A stretch of 64,000 bases of DNA, from NCBI GenBank assembly GCA_018389105.1, contig JACATO010000335.1, positions 1-64,000 of the forward strand. Direction: 5' to 3'. Source of the DNA: Nautilus pompilius. Its lineage: Eukaryota; Mollusca; Cephalopoda; Nautilida; Nautilidae. The notes below the pieces were generated by a model. It was not told where the DNA came from and searched no databases. It was given only the letters and a program-made list of their open reading frames with translations. Position 1 is the stretch's first letter. Every line of letters begins with the position of its first letter. This document shows positions 48,721 to 60,600 of the stretch, one piece after another. The position numbers were made by a program, and so were the translations under genes.

Positions 48721-51351
48721 CGCAAAGTTCAAGAGTGATCTTGTTCCACTAGTTGGTTTTTGTTTACTTTTTTTTTAAAAAGTTAGTGATTTACACTGAG
48801 GAATAGAAATACGCGTTGTTTGTCTTTACTGGATTACTTTGTTGAAATATTGCTTAAAAATAGTGAAATGGCCACGGTTGTAGACCGGACTCTATGGGAA
48901 TCAATTCAAATTGATTCAAATATTTTTTTTTTTCCCCTGGAACTAAACAGAAGAACTCTCTCTCTCTCTGAGCTGGAGCGGATGATCTCATAATGCAGTT
49001 TGACTTCCTGGTCAAAGCTCATTTCACATTCCATGCACCTCTGCCTTAATGTCACAGCATAAAAGACTAATAAAATCCAAGTGTTCTTTCTGAAGATGGG
49101 AAATCCTTGCAAACTAATATGAACACTTTTAATTGGAAGTTTTATTTCTTTTTGTTAGATTAATTCTAAATAGGTTTTCTTGTTTTGTCTCTGACTGATT
49201 TCATTCTGTTTATTCAACACCAGAAGACTTTCTCAATACGAACAATTAAAAAAAGGAAAACATTGATGGTTTATCTCTTTTTTTAATATATATATATATA
49301 ACCTTAGAGTTTTTTTCTTTATAAGCCTCTTATCTCTTTACTTTAGCTAAACCAAGTTACACACAACTTGCATTTATATCTCGATACTTAATTTGTTTTA
49401 TTTGAAAATAATTTAATTTCCTTTTTAAAATATTTTTTTTATTATTTATATTGATGTCCTGAGGTTATTAATGCATCGTCTCCATTCAACATTGCTTTGA
49501 AAATTAATTTCCCATTATGCCATTCATTTTAGCCAAATTGGGTTTGTTTGTTTGTTTGTTCTGCTGCTTTTTTTGACAAAACTAATGGTTTGTCTACTTT
49601 AATACTGCTGGCATATCAGGAGAGGAAACAGGTACGCATGCACATCATTGTCAACAGCTTGTCAGTGTTTCCAAGATGGCGGCAAGTCAACAGAAAGATT
49701 ATTATCCTCCTTTCTGTTTCTCAATGTTTTCTCGTCGGGTTCATTGCCAGAATCTTAAATATTTTTGCTATCTTCTCACTGTTCAGACTTGCATGCAGAG
49801 AAACTGCTATTCTTTGTTATGACCTAAAAAAAAAAAAAAAATCAATTTATTTGTAGTATTTTGTTAAGAAATCCCCAGACTTAACTGCGTGGGTCGGGAA
49901 TAAAATAAAAAATAAACACCATTAAGGTAGTCTGACACAGGAAAATCCTGCTAGGTGGGAATGACTCTGGAAAATACTCTAAAAATAATGCTTATTTCTT
50001 CTATTTTCTGTAATTTACCGTTCAGGTTTATGGCTTCAGTAGTTTCTGAATACTTGCAAACAACCACTTGAGCAGCATCTACAATGTCCAAATATGTACT
50101 AACCACGTAATAGATATTGGAAGAGGGACAGGCATCGGTTTACGTCAAGACATTGCCCTCTTCTCCATATTCCTGGATATCCCGCAGAGTTCATCAGGTG
50201 CAACTGCAGCTATGACAGCAGAAATGTTATCTTGCTTCATTTGGGTTTATTGCTCCACATCTTGGCATTAGGTTTCCCAAGAGAGAAAAGTTGCACATTG
50301 ATACACTGGGCCGCCCCCACAAGCTTTCACTGTTTCTCTCCAATAACTTTATCAGCATGTGCTGCAAGAATTGCTTGTACATTGCGCACCATAGCACAAT
50401 TTTTCTAGAAATGACCATTCTCTGTCGGATGATCCATTTTGGTATCTGCGAAAAGTAAGTTTGCCCCACAGCGGGACAATGACATCGCCCACCAATCTTT
50501 TCACCTTGTAGAGAGATTGGTAGGGAGGGAGGGAGACAGTCAGCATGGCTGGTTAAAGTAGCTCACTGTGTACAGTAATATTTACAGACACATTACCTAG
50601 GTTTTTATTTTAAATAAAATCCAAGTTTTAAACACTTATATATAAGCACCTCAGTTGGATATCAATATCTGAACAAATATATAAAAATATCAGTTCTGTC
50701 ATTGAATTAAAATACTGAATTTCCTGATTTGAGCAGGTGGATTACGTCATTCATTCTTGATCATCCCCATATAATTAAAGATGATGATACGGAAACAAGA
50801 GAGGCTGGTGGCCAAAATCATGCTATTGCCCAAAGTAATTCAGGTTTTATTTATTAATTTTTTTAGGGTAATTATATCGGGATTAATGCAGTGTTTGACA
50901 TTTAGTTCCATTTCTGATTTATCATCAGTGCATTTTTTTTTAAAAACAATATTTAGTGAAAACATTGTAAAGTGTGTATTTATTGGTTGATTTCTTTCAT
51001 ACTTCACCTTTGTATCTCTACAAGGAATTATTGCTTTAACGATGTTTAGTACATAGGCAATATGGGTATCAAAGCAAGGCTTAATTGGTTTATGTTGATA
51101 ATGCATTTTTAAATTGTAATGCAAAACCAACAATAAAAGCTTGATGTTCGCCTAAAAACAAAGTAGCGAAATAATTTTGGCCATGGATTTGTGTGAATGG
51201 TGTACGGAGGCTGAGGCATCATAGACAATTTATCTGTCTCAGCTTTAAGGTTGTACAGCATAGATTGAGATGATTTACATAGAGATTTTGACTCTCTATA
51301 TACCATGTCAGCTTTTGCATGTACACTATAGCCTGAACCAGTAATGTTTGT
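48721..51351. other. AT-rich sequence with one YY1-like start and one GC-richer patch
   Basis: Holds a CT run (about 48955-48969), a TA run (about 49287-49301), a 49-codon ORF starting in a YY1-like context at 49676 and an unidentified GC-richer patch at about 50060-50545 with frames on both strands. No named gene. Confidence 0.45.
49676..49822 (+). other. 48-residue ORF starting in a YY1/Kozak-type context
   Basis: CCAAGATGGCGGCAAGTC is a textbook YY1 site and also a strong Kozak context. The frame from this ATG reads MAASQQKDYYPPFCF and stops after 48 residues. In animals, YY1 sites overlapping the first ATG occur in 5' exons, so an alternative first exon or a transposon promoter is conceivable. 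Surrounding DNA is AT-rich and no donor is clearly placed. Confidence 0.2.
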
Positions 51352-51542
51352 TAAGCTGTCTATTTATTTAGTCAACACGCTTGTAATGCAAAACACGTGA
51401 AGTTGGGCCGACACACACAAGAATTTGTTGTTACACAGGTTATGTTAATGTGGAAGTATTGTCACAGCCAATGGCTCAACCTGGGATTTGAGGATACTGG
51501 GATGCAAATACCCCCCCCCCTAGGTAGTATGCAGAGAGTTAA
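51352..51542 (+). repeat. Unclassified ~200-bp interspersed repeat, copy D (near full length)
   Basis: Carries TTATTTAGTCAACACGCTTG, GCAAAACACGTGAAGTTGGG, TTTGTTGTTACACAGG, TTATGTTAATGTGGAAG, AATGGCTCAACCTGGG, then a GGGATGCAAATAC block and TAGGTAGTATGCAGAGAGTT followed by AA. A ten-base C-run has expanded inside it. Confidence 0.85.
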
Positions 51543-52111
51543 GGTTATTAATACTGTGCACAAGAGAAAGTTATATTAGCAAGTTTCTCTCAGGTCAAAG
51601 TAGATTAAATGTATGAAGAATCTTTGCTAGCAAATATTTTGTTAATATGGGAAGAATTTGCCCTCTAGAATGAATGAAATAGTTTCTATGGTAATTTCAA
51701 AGGCTTACAGATAAGTATTTCAAACCCAAGAGGCATTCCAGTGCTGTACATGTGACTTTAATTGCTTTATAGACCATCCAGGTACTAAAGAGTTAATAAT
51801 TATTGCCCCCTTTTTTAAAATATAGTTAACTGCTATCATCAACATCTTTTATATTAGAGTGACTATAAATGTTTTTCCATTGGGTGCAGAGAAACCAACC
51901 CCAATGTATGAGACATAGGTTAACTGCATACAATATATTCATATCTTAAATGTTTTATATTAACTGTCTTTAAAAAATGAAAAAAATGGCATGAATATAA
52001 GATTGGTCATAGGAAAACTGAAATTCAAATTGCCCCATTCCTTAAAAAAATTAATCACAACTGGCTTATATATATATATAATTAGACATTGATCATATAG
52101 GTAAATATGTA
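51543..52111. other. AT-rich sequence; no gene
   Basis: Generic AT-rich DNA with a short TA run (about 52067-52082) just left of the MITE. Confidence 0.5.
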
Positions 52112-52493
52112 AAAGCCAGTGGTCCTGTCCCTTGGTAACACTCCTGATGTTAGAACCTGATATCATCGTGTGTGTTTAATGATATCAGACCTGTGTGTGG
52201 ATGTGGACTGTGTAATGTAACAAGGCAGATTGTGGAAGGGTTATTTGGGAAATCGTAGTCTGTTCAACATAAAAGGCAAATTCATTTCACTTGCTGCCGG
52301 ATCGATCTGTGGAAGAAAAAAACTCTCCTCGGAAACTCGCAGTTAAAATCATAGCATCTATAAACTTATTTAAAAATCACTTCACAGTTAGCATCGTTCC
52401 ATCACACATTTCCTGTACACTCTGATCTGACATCGTTAAACACACACGATGATGACATCAGAAGTGCTATCAAAGAATAGGATAGCTGGCTTT
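52112..52493. mobile_element. TA-flanked MITE with long imperfect TIRs containing hairpins
   Basis: Both ends start AAAGCCAG (the right end read on minus) and both are bordered by TA (52110-52111 and 52494-52495). The arms remain alignable for about 80 bp, including CTGATATCATC against CTGATGTCATCATC and a shared GTGTGTGTTTAA block. The left arm contains GATATCAT and ATGATATC (from about 52159) as a perfect 8-bp hairpin. TA flanks suggest mobilisation by a Tc1/mariner transposase. There is no coding capacity. Confidence 0.7.
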
Positions 52494-52495
52494 TA

Positions 52496-53029
52496 TGTAT
52501 ATATTAGATTTCAAATTAAGGTTTATAATTTTTCAAGATTAGTTATAGCAAAAACAAATTTTATTATTTATTTGAAAATTATGGAATAAACAGGTGCATT
52601 AATATTACTTTTGTATGTGATTATGAGATAGTTAAAGTATAGCAGCGGCAGATGCAAATTTTCATGGACAAATTACTAAAGATGTCTCGAGTGGATAACA
52701 TCTGCTGATTGCCGACTGGTTGGAATATCAACTTTCTAAAATAACTGCGGGTTGTTCAAACAAATATAATAACAAATAAATGAATGTACTCATAAAAAAA
52801 TGAGTGCCAGGAATTTCTAAAGCCTGTATGCTCATGTGGTATGTTCATGTATGTTTAGCTTTTGGTTGAAGAAAGTCTGCTTATTGGTAGACATTTTGTG
52901 CCAGTGGAAGCTAAATTAGACTGTTGGGTGAGAACAAAACATCTGTCTGAAATGAGTGTGCAAAATGGCAGTGTTGCCAGTCTAATAATTATCACAGACC
53001 ATTTGGCATTGGCAGAAAAGGCTTTAAAA
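52496..53029. other. AT-rich sequence between MITE and Tc1 relic; no gene
   Basis: Generic sequence that may include the 3' untranslated part of the Tc1 element to its right; terminal inverted repeats for that element could not be found. Confidence 0.4.
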
Positions 53030-53990
53030 ATATGTCTTTGACCACCGCTAGTTTCAGTAAAGCTTGTACACGCTTTGGCATTGAGCAAATGAGATGACCC
53101 AGCTGCTGTTGTGAGATGATGCACTATTCTTTGACCATGGCTACTTCCAGCTGATCAAGAAAATGTGGATGGACCTGGTGACTGTAAACCTACCTCCCTG
53201 GGATGTCCTGAATGCATTTAATTGGATTTGATTCTGGAGACTGTGGGACTGTGGGACTGTGCAAGTGATGATGTGGACCTGAAGCATAGCATTGACAGCC
53301 TTCACAGTGCAGATGGGCATTGTGGTCCATAAAGATAAAGATGGAATCTTGCCGTTGGACTGGAGGGATGTCTACAAGCATAGTGATCTCACCCCCTTGT
53401 ATCTCATATTGATCATTACCCGTCTCCTTATGATGAAAAAATAAGTTCTGAAGTCAGTTTGAGTACCAGTCCACATCACCAGACTGCTTCCACCAGATTG
53501 ATTATGCTGGGTAATGGCACAGTTAGCAAATTATTCTCAAGCTCGTCTCTATACTCAGACAGCGGTAGTGGTTAGGTTTATCTAAACTCATCAGTGTAAA
53601 CAGCATATGGTGCCTGTGGCTCAACCTACAGTAGTCATGTCATCCATTGAAATTACAGTTGTGGGTTACATGGCATTAGAGGCATACTTAGCGATGGCAT
53701 TTTGGAACGTATGCATCTAACATGAATCCTTTTGCAAAATGTTCTGTGGTTGGTTGCTCTTTGAATGTTATTTTGGAGAGACTTCTGTTGAAAAACCTTT
53801 TTTGGACAAGAGTGATACATTAACAGTAATCAATGGATTGTAGTGCCCTTAAAGTATCACTGGTTTCAACATTGTACTGGGAAGCAATGGCAGTTGGTGT
53901 CATCTCTCTCTTAATCATTTTAATGGCTTGAGTCGCCTTATTTTGTGTTAAATGATGCCTAGTACCAGGATGTGCCACATCCGTGGTTAG
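53030..53990 (-). pseudogene. Tc1-like transposase pseudogene
   Basis: Read on minus, the fragments follow the Tc1 family order. A degenerate N-terminal DNA-binding region (GTRHHLTQ-like, about 53950) comes first, then VYTDEF (53601-53584) at the DESRF-type catalytic motif. GGSSLVMW follows (about 53496-53472), then SIFIFMDHNAHLHCE (about 53345-53300) at the second catalytic Asp. QSPESNPIKCIQD (about 53240) stands for SPDLNPIE with the catalytic Asp changed to Glu. The C-terminal HLICSMPKRVQALLKL lies at about 53105-53050. Stops and frameshifts are frequent: inactive. This is a different lineage from the mariner relic at 27769-28866. Confidence 0.85.
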
Positions 53991-56900
53991 CTTTTAGAGA
54001 AAATAGTAGTATGTTGTATGCTATAACATGCACAGATTAGGTGGAAGTGATTTACATTGAACTTAATTCTGCAAAGATAACTATAACAACATGTTGTATG
54101 TCCAATGTTCTTTTGAGGGGGGGGGGTGTCTTCTAAATATGCAGATCATCCTCTTCAGTAAGAAAATGAATATGTCTGAAAAATCATGCAAAGTATTGTA
54201 GGCTTGGAAATGCTTGCTTATTATTTATTTATTTTTTTTTGGTGTGAGTAGGTACAGATACACACACAAATTTCATGTTTATTTGTATTTCATTATCGGT
54301 ATTACATTTGGTATATACTAGCCAGTAAATACCAAAATACCTGTACATAGTCTACAGAAATTTTATGAAAGGCAGCATATAGATAAAGGGTTAATTAAAA
54401 CAACAACATATTTTCCGTACATGCACCTCCCACATCTGCAATTGCTGTCAACCTTGGATTTTACTTTATGAACATTTTATATTGCTGTTTTTTTTTTTTA
54501 AATTTTTGTAGCCATCTACAAAAGATGTGTTGCTTTGTTGCATGAAAAAGAAAACAACAGAGCAAATCTTATGAAATGTCAGATTTTGTTACCTTTTGCA
54601 ACAGTGTTTTTTTAAATAATTTAAAACCACAGTTCATTTAAACCTATATATCAAAATTGCTGTGCGGTGGAAGCTTCGCAAAGTACCCTGTCATGCTGTT
54701 GATTTCAAGTTAGCTATTATAAAGACATTTTTTTCCCTCAGATTAACTACCAGTCTGGTCTGATCACCAAAAGCAAGCCAGAAGCTAATGTGTTATATGA
54801 GTTTTTTTAATCAGCAAGCTCACAAAACCTAGCTAAAGGATATTCTATTTTACAACACGCATGAAGGATTATATGAGATCTGTGTGAATCAGTTCTACAT
54901 TGTATAGAATAGTAAAATTACAGTATGAATAGTTGTGTGATCACTGAGCATAATCACTGTTTACTTGACTACAGAAAGGACAGCCAATGCTTTAATACAA
55001 AGCCAATATTTTGGGCTTTTTTTAGCAACAAAAATGATTTTAAAAATGATCTATAGGCTTAAATATAGTCACTTGTATATTCAGATTATGCACATGTATA
55101 ACCATTTTTATAAAATGTGAAGCTTGTAGAAAGTATCTTTAATTCTTGGGATAGCATGTGCCACAACCATAATTTGTCTTATTGCTAAGGAAGAGAATTT
55201 CCTTTGCATATGGACAGGTGAAAGAAAGAAAATACATGTTACAACCTTGTATCTTTTTCTATACAGGATATTCGGAAAATTATATGTAGACAGTGATGTT
55301 TACAATGCTAATTAATGAGGAGGGGACAAAAAAATAATTATCAGTAAAATTTTTTAATTGGTTTTACATTTGTTGGCAATGTTCTCCATTTATCTGGTTT
55401 TCATTACTCGAGTGTTTTACAGTTTGAGGTTGTCAATAGGTATGCTGGTATTGCCCAATAGTATAATCAGTGTACCCATGTTGGTGTTAGTTATAATCTT
55501 AGGTGACTGCATACAAATAAAATATGGCAGTGTTATTGCTGGTAGTAGATGTATGTTATTTATGGATTTGTAAAGGGAGTATAGTGATATTACTGTCTCC
55601 ACAAGCCATTAAAAGGCCATCATTTTATCTGGCAGGGAAAAATTTCTGGTTTATTTAATCAGAGATGGGGCTTCATCACTAATGTTCTTCTCTGCCCTGT
55701 AGTTTGTATTGCCTCTCTTGGAGGTTTAGTTGATTTACTGACTCGTGGACCTTTTGATGATAACAATTACCAATGGAGTTTGTCTATGGTTACTGAGTTA
55801 TCGTAGCAGCCATGGTCATGTCTGCCGTGATTCTGTTTCCAACATTTCTGGGCTTCACATGGGCAATGGAGTGGCTTCTCTCCCCTCTCTTGGTTTTATT
55901 ATACTTCTAATCAGAAGCTTTCTCGTGCAATTACCTTTTTGCTGCCTCGGGGCGCATATCTTGTTAACCCCAACCAGGCTGCGTTGCTTCATATTAAAGT
56001 AAAAAAAAAAAAAAATTCTCTGCCATTTGTTCAAAGTTTGTTTATTTATGATGTACTTAAGCATTCCATTAATTACTACGTTACTTGTGATAAACTCTGC
56101 TCAAGTATGAATAAACTTTTTATTACATTAAATAAAAAATAATATTGCAAGTGATTGTAATTTAATTTGATTAGTTGGTTGGTTCATATAATGATAACAT
56201 TAAAGGTCTTGAAAGAAAGAATAATTTGAATTTACGGCTTTTTTTCCTCCATTATTTGGTTTGAAAACCAGTTAAAGGAATATGGATTCACCATTAAATA
56301 ACATAAAGCTTTATATATCTATGCTTGGAATTTCACAGTAGGTAATGCCATGGTTTACTAATTTGGTTGAGTATGAAATAAAGGATTTACTGCAGATACT
56401 GATATTAACGTGTACATCATGTAGCAGCAACGAGGGAATGGTATGTTTGTTAATTAGAATGAGTGCTAGCTGACTTGGTAACACCTATGCCAAGATGCAT
56501 TAGTACTAACCTGGCTGATGATAGTGCCAGCACTAAGAGCAAGATGGGTAAATGCATCAAATATGTAAAAGCAAATGATAAAGCATCTTCTAGAATTCTA
56601 AGTGAAAAGTAATTTGTAAAGCAAACAACTTATTATGGATAGTTGCTATAATTCTTTTTAAAAAATACATTCATTGCCAAAATTAATTCCCAGCAAATAA
56701 AACCAGCATTTAAAATGTCAGATGTATATCTATTATACTCAATAAACTGATTGTATTTATTCTTTGGCATTGGGAATAGTTTTAGCAGCTGTCTTCTATT
56801 TTCCCCCTTTTGTTGATCTGGTTTTGGCAGCATTCAGACTAGACATCTATTGGCAGGCTAATATTCATTGGTAATTTCTGCTTCATAAACCATGCAGAGT

Positions 56901-57512
56901 AAGTCTAATCTCTTATGACAGATGATGCATCTTTAATTGGTCGAAACGTTCAAAAAAAAATACTTCAAATAAGGGAATGCCATTTCCATAGTCTTGAATG
57001 ATGCGGGTTTAATGGATTTTTAAAGACTAATTGCCAGTGTTGGCAACTTGCAGGAACATTTCCTATAAACTCGGTATTCCTAAAATGTGGATTTCAGGAG
57101 AGCAATAAAAAAACATGGGCAGAAATGCTCTGGTAATTTTAAGAACTATATTTGCACATGAAGGAAAAAGGTAAAAAGTAGTTTATATGAAAAATAGCAA
57201 ACAATTCCAGACTTTGCTGATTTCTTGTAGGAGTTTCCAGCATCCAGTTTCTAAAAAAACAAAAAAATGTCTTTATTCACTATTTCTCTGACAATAGTTT
57301 AAGTGACTGGAGGACAACCAAATTAGCGTGGAATGTATTGTTTTTTTGTTTGTATTGCACTAATTTTTTATTAAAAAAACAAAACAGATCCTGAATTGAA
57401 ACCTGAGCCCTACTAATTTAGTTATTTTCTTTTTTTTGAATATTGGAAAAAAGAACTAATCACGTTAGAACAATAGCACTGTTTGTTATCTACGGCTACC
57501 ATTGTGCTGCAG
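53991..57512. other. AT-rich intron-like sequence; no gene
   Basis: A G-run near 54117, several T- and A-runs, and a GC-richer pocket near 55940-55990 with no recognised content. Confidence 0.5.
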
Positions 57513-57648
57513 AAGACTACAGTTTCATGCAACTTTGAGCAACATCTGGCATACATTGATTTTGATCTAATATTTAAAGCAATTGATCAAGGAAGCAGGT
57601 GTTTTGTTTGCTTTGCGATCCAGGTAGCTCACTGCCCCGGCGGTACAG
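57513..57648 (+). CDS. Candidate 136-nt exon with a consensus GTAAGT donor
   Basis: An acceptor-like TTGTGCTGCAG (AG at 57511-57512) precedes a frame open throughout (KTTVSCNFEQHLAYIDFDLI onward, ending VAHCPGGT plus one base). It ends at ACAG then GTAAGT (donor at 57649), the best donor I noticed right of 10 kb. Phase is 0 at the start and 1 at the end. A 25-nt micro-exon starting after CCAG at 57623 is an alternative. The peptide is not recognised and could be chance. Confidence 0.25.
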
Positions 57649-57650
57649 GT

Positions 57651-60600
57651 AAGTGGCTGTTTAAAACAACAACAACAACAACAAAAAAGAGAGAGAGAGA
57701 GAGTTTTATTGTGCGTTTGGTAGAAATGGATTGAAGTAAATGAAACACACGTTCCTAATCTGTGTTTGGCAGTAGTTCTGCATAGGTACCTCGTAGCAGT
57801 AAGTAGAATTTTCTGAGCACGTGTTCCTGTCCTGGCATTTGTACAACTATAACAGACAGTGTCTGAATGTGGTCGGTGAAGAATACCAGGTTTAAGATTT
57901 TTTTTTGAACACTTGTTATTTCACTTCACTTATTTGGAAGTCATGTTTTTGGTTATGGTGCAGACAGGGTACTTTCAGTATGCAATGTTCTTGTTTCATT
58001 ATCTACGGTTTTTGAAATTGTAAGGAAATTCAAGATATGAAAATTTTAATAAGACAGAGAATTTGACATAAACAAAACAAACAAAAACAAAAAAAAGCAA
58101 AACAGATTTTATGATAAACTATTTTATTTATTAATTTGTATTATATTAGCTGCAACCTCTATAAAACTATTTGCCTTTTGATGTGGATTGTTTATGTAAT
58201 CATGTACTCTAGAATACATGCTTCATTAATGTCACTTACATTGTACAATGTTCACTTCTTGGCTTGAGACGTTGACCTCCTAGGACCAGTGCCTTTTTAA
58301 AATCATAATTTAAACAGTTTATTACAGACTTTTGCCACAACAAACTTAATTTGTTTTGTCTGCAGACAAAAGTACAGCCTTGGCCATAAATCTGAATCTC
58401 TAGGTACATTTAGCTCAAGTTAATTCGTAAGCTGTAAACTTTAGAGGAAGATTATCAAAACATCTCTTTAAAAACAAAAGGTATGGATTGAGCCTATATT
58501 TATTGAAGGATTAGCTTCCATATTTCGTGTAAGGATTTTAAATTATTAACAACAAATAGTAACTTTAATTATTTTAGGTTTTCTGTATCCTGCTTTAAAT
58601 ACAAGAAAACCATTCTCAATAACAAAATTTTTGCAGTGAGTTAATAATAACTTTGTGAACAAGTAAATAGATGATCAAATTTTATCAGTGCTATAAGAAA
58701 TTGTACATCTTTCAACTTGAGTGGAGTTTCTTTCATATTATGACTGTCTTCCATTGTCTGTCTTGCTCGCTCGCTCACTCTACTGTATCACTTTTTTAGA
58801 TTTGTAATTAGATTTGTCCACAAAAATTCTGTGCAGTGCAGATGGTTTTTAGTTATTCCACAACAAACATCTATTAATCTAATGCTGCTAAATATTGTAC
58901 ACTTGTTGAAAACCAATTTAATGCCAGGAAAATTGCTGGTCAGCTGGATCCACATGTTCAATGGTGATGTGCTGTGTAGATTTAGCTAAAATTTAATAAA
59001 CGCTAATCTCCACATGTAAGACATCAGGTTGATGATCTGCAAAATCACTAAGCTAATAGTTTTGTCGGGAAATGATTTGCAAGTGAATTGTTTTATTTTA
59101 TTTTTATTTTAAAAAAGATGAAGCAGCATTCTACTATTAACTACGTAGTTACGCTGCACGCAGTTCTCTACAAGCAAGATAACTGTGGCGTCACTCAACA
59201 GGGTTATCTGTTAGAGAGCCTTCCCTATCTTGTGCCATGGTGGAATTTTTTTTATTTTTCAGATGTGGAAGAAAAACAGGGGGAGTTCGAAGGAAACTCG
59301 CTTGATTGGCTGGTGAGGAAGCACACCAGGGTATTGCCAATCCACACTCTTGGCCTTGGTAATGAAGTGGTCTACTAGCCACTCATAAGTATGTCAAATT
59401 AATATCTTCATAGTGCATTTGGACTGGAGGCTGCCATTTGAATGAATGGGCAATCTTCTGTTGACTCTATGATCATAATTAGCCAGGCTTAGGTCTCTCT
59501 CTTTCTCTCTCCCTCCCTCCCTCCCTCTCTCTCCCTCCTCTCTCCCCCCCCTCTCTCTGTCTCTGTCTCTGTCCCTCTCATTTCTGATTATGAGCACTGG
59601 GAACATCGTATCATCTTCATAAAGAGAGAATGAATTGTTTTGCTTAGGATAAAAGCTCGCATTTATTTTATGAGATGTAAATATCAAATATCGGGATCAA
59701 ACTTGTGTGACTGAAATTAATGGGAAGAATCTTTGATGGGTGGAAACTATAGCATTGTGATATAGCTCTAAAATAATGGTGTCCATCCATCAACATGGCG
59801 TTTAAATGTACTTTTAGAAAGAAATACATGGTTAAATAAATATCAAACATCTAAAGCATACAAAGAGCTTAAAAGAAAAATTATCTAAGCAAATGGGTTA
59901 TACAGAGCATTTTATTTTGTTTAGTATGTGGCTTTTATTCCCCCATTAGTTAGAAACTGAGAGATGGTTTAGTCTGTTGAATGCCGATAAGTTGTGCAGC
60001 ATTTTAAAAATGTTATCTGATGCCAACATGCAGCATCTTATTCCTGAAAAGACATCCAATGTTAAAGATCTCTAATAAAGTAGCAGCTATGTATGTTGTT
60101 ATTGTAAAAAAAATTTTTTAAAGAATCAATATGGCTAAAATAGCAGAAAATTAGGCAGAAATTGAGAAAGTTTGAAGTTGATTTGATTGCTTTTGTTGTT
60201 GTTTTTCTAAGAACATAAATTATACATGGTTTTTTTTTTATATGTGGCTTTTATGGTCCAAACGGATTTATTGATGTGACTTATGGTTTGTTTGTTTTGT
60301 TTTTCTTTTTTGTAGCAGCGAATGCGATCTTTGAATTTTAAATCCAAAATTAAAGTAAATTTAAATGTTCCAATTTCTGTTTGGCGGCATTGTATGTGAA
60401 TTGGTTAATGAACAATTCTAATTAAAAATTTAGGGAAAAAAGTTATAATTTAGGTTTGATTAGTTAAAGGACGGTCAACATCTTTAGCATTTTGTTTTCC
60501 TTGCCCACAGTGGATTCAGCTTTAGTTTTATCAATTCTTGAAAATGTAAAATAGAGTAGAGAAAGAAAAAGTGAGGTTTTATTACTATTTCTATAACCCA

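Noticed and set aside
53570-53640. GTGGCTCAACCT at about 53610 as another copy of the unclassified repeat
   Set aside because: Only this 12-base block matches; flanking blocks of the family are absent and the site lies within the Tc1 relic.
59263-59312. 50-nt exon-like segment between TTTTTTTATTTTTCAG and GTGAGG
   Set aside because: Acceptor is good but the donor is weak, the segment is short, and the patch looks like part of an unidentified repeat; too little to call.
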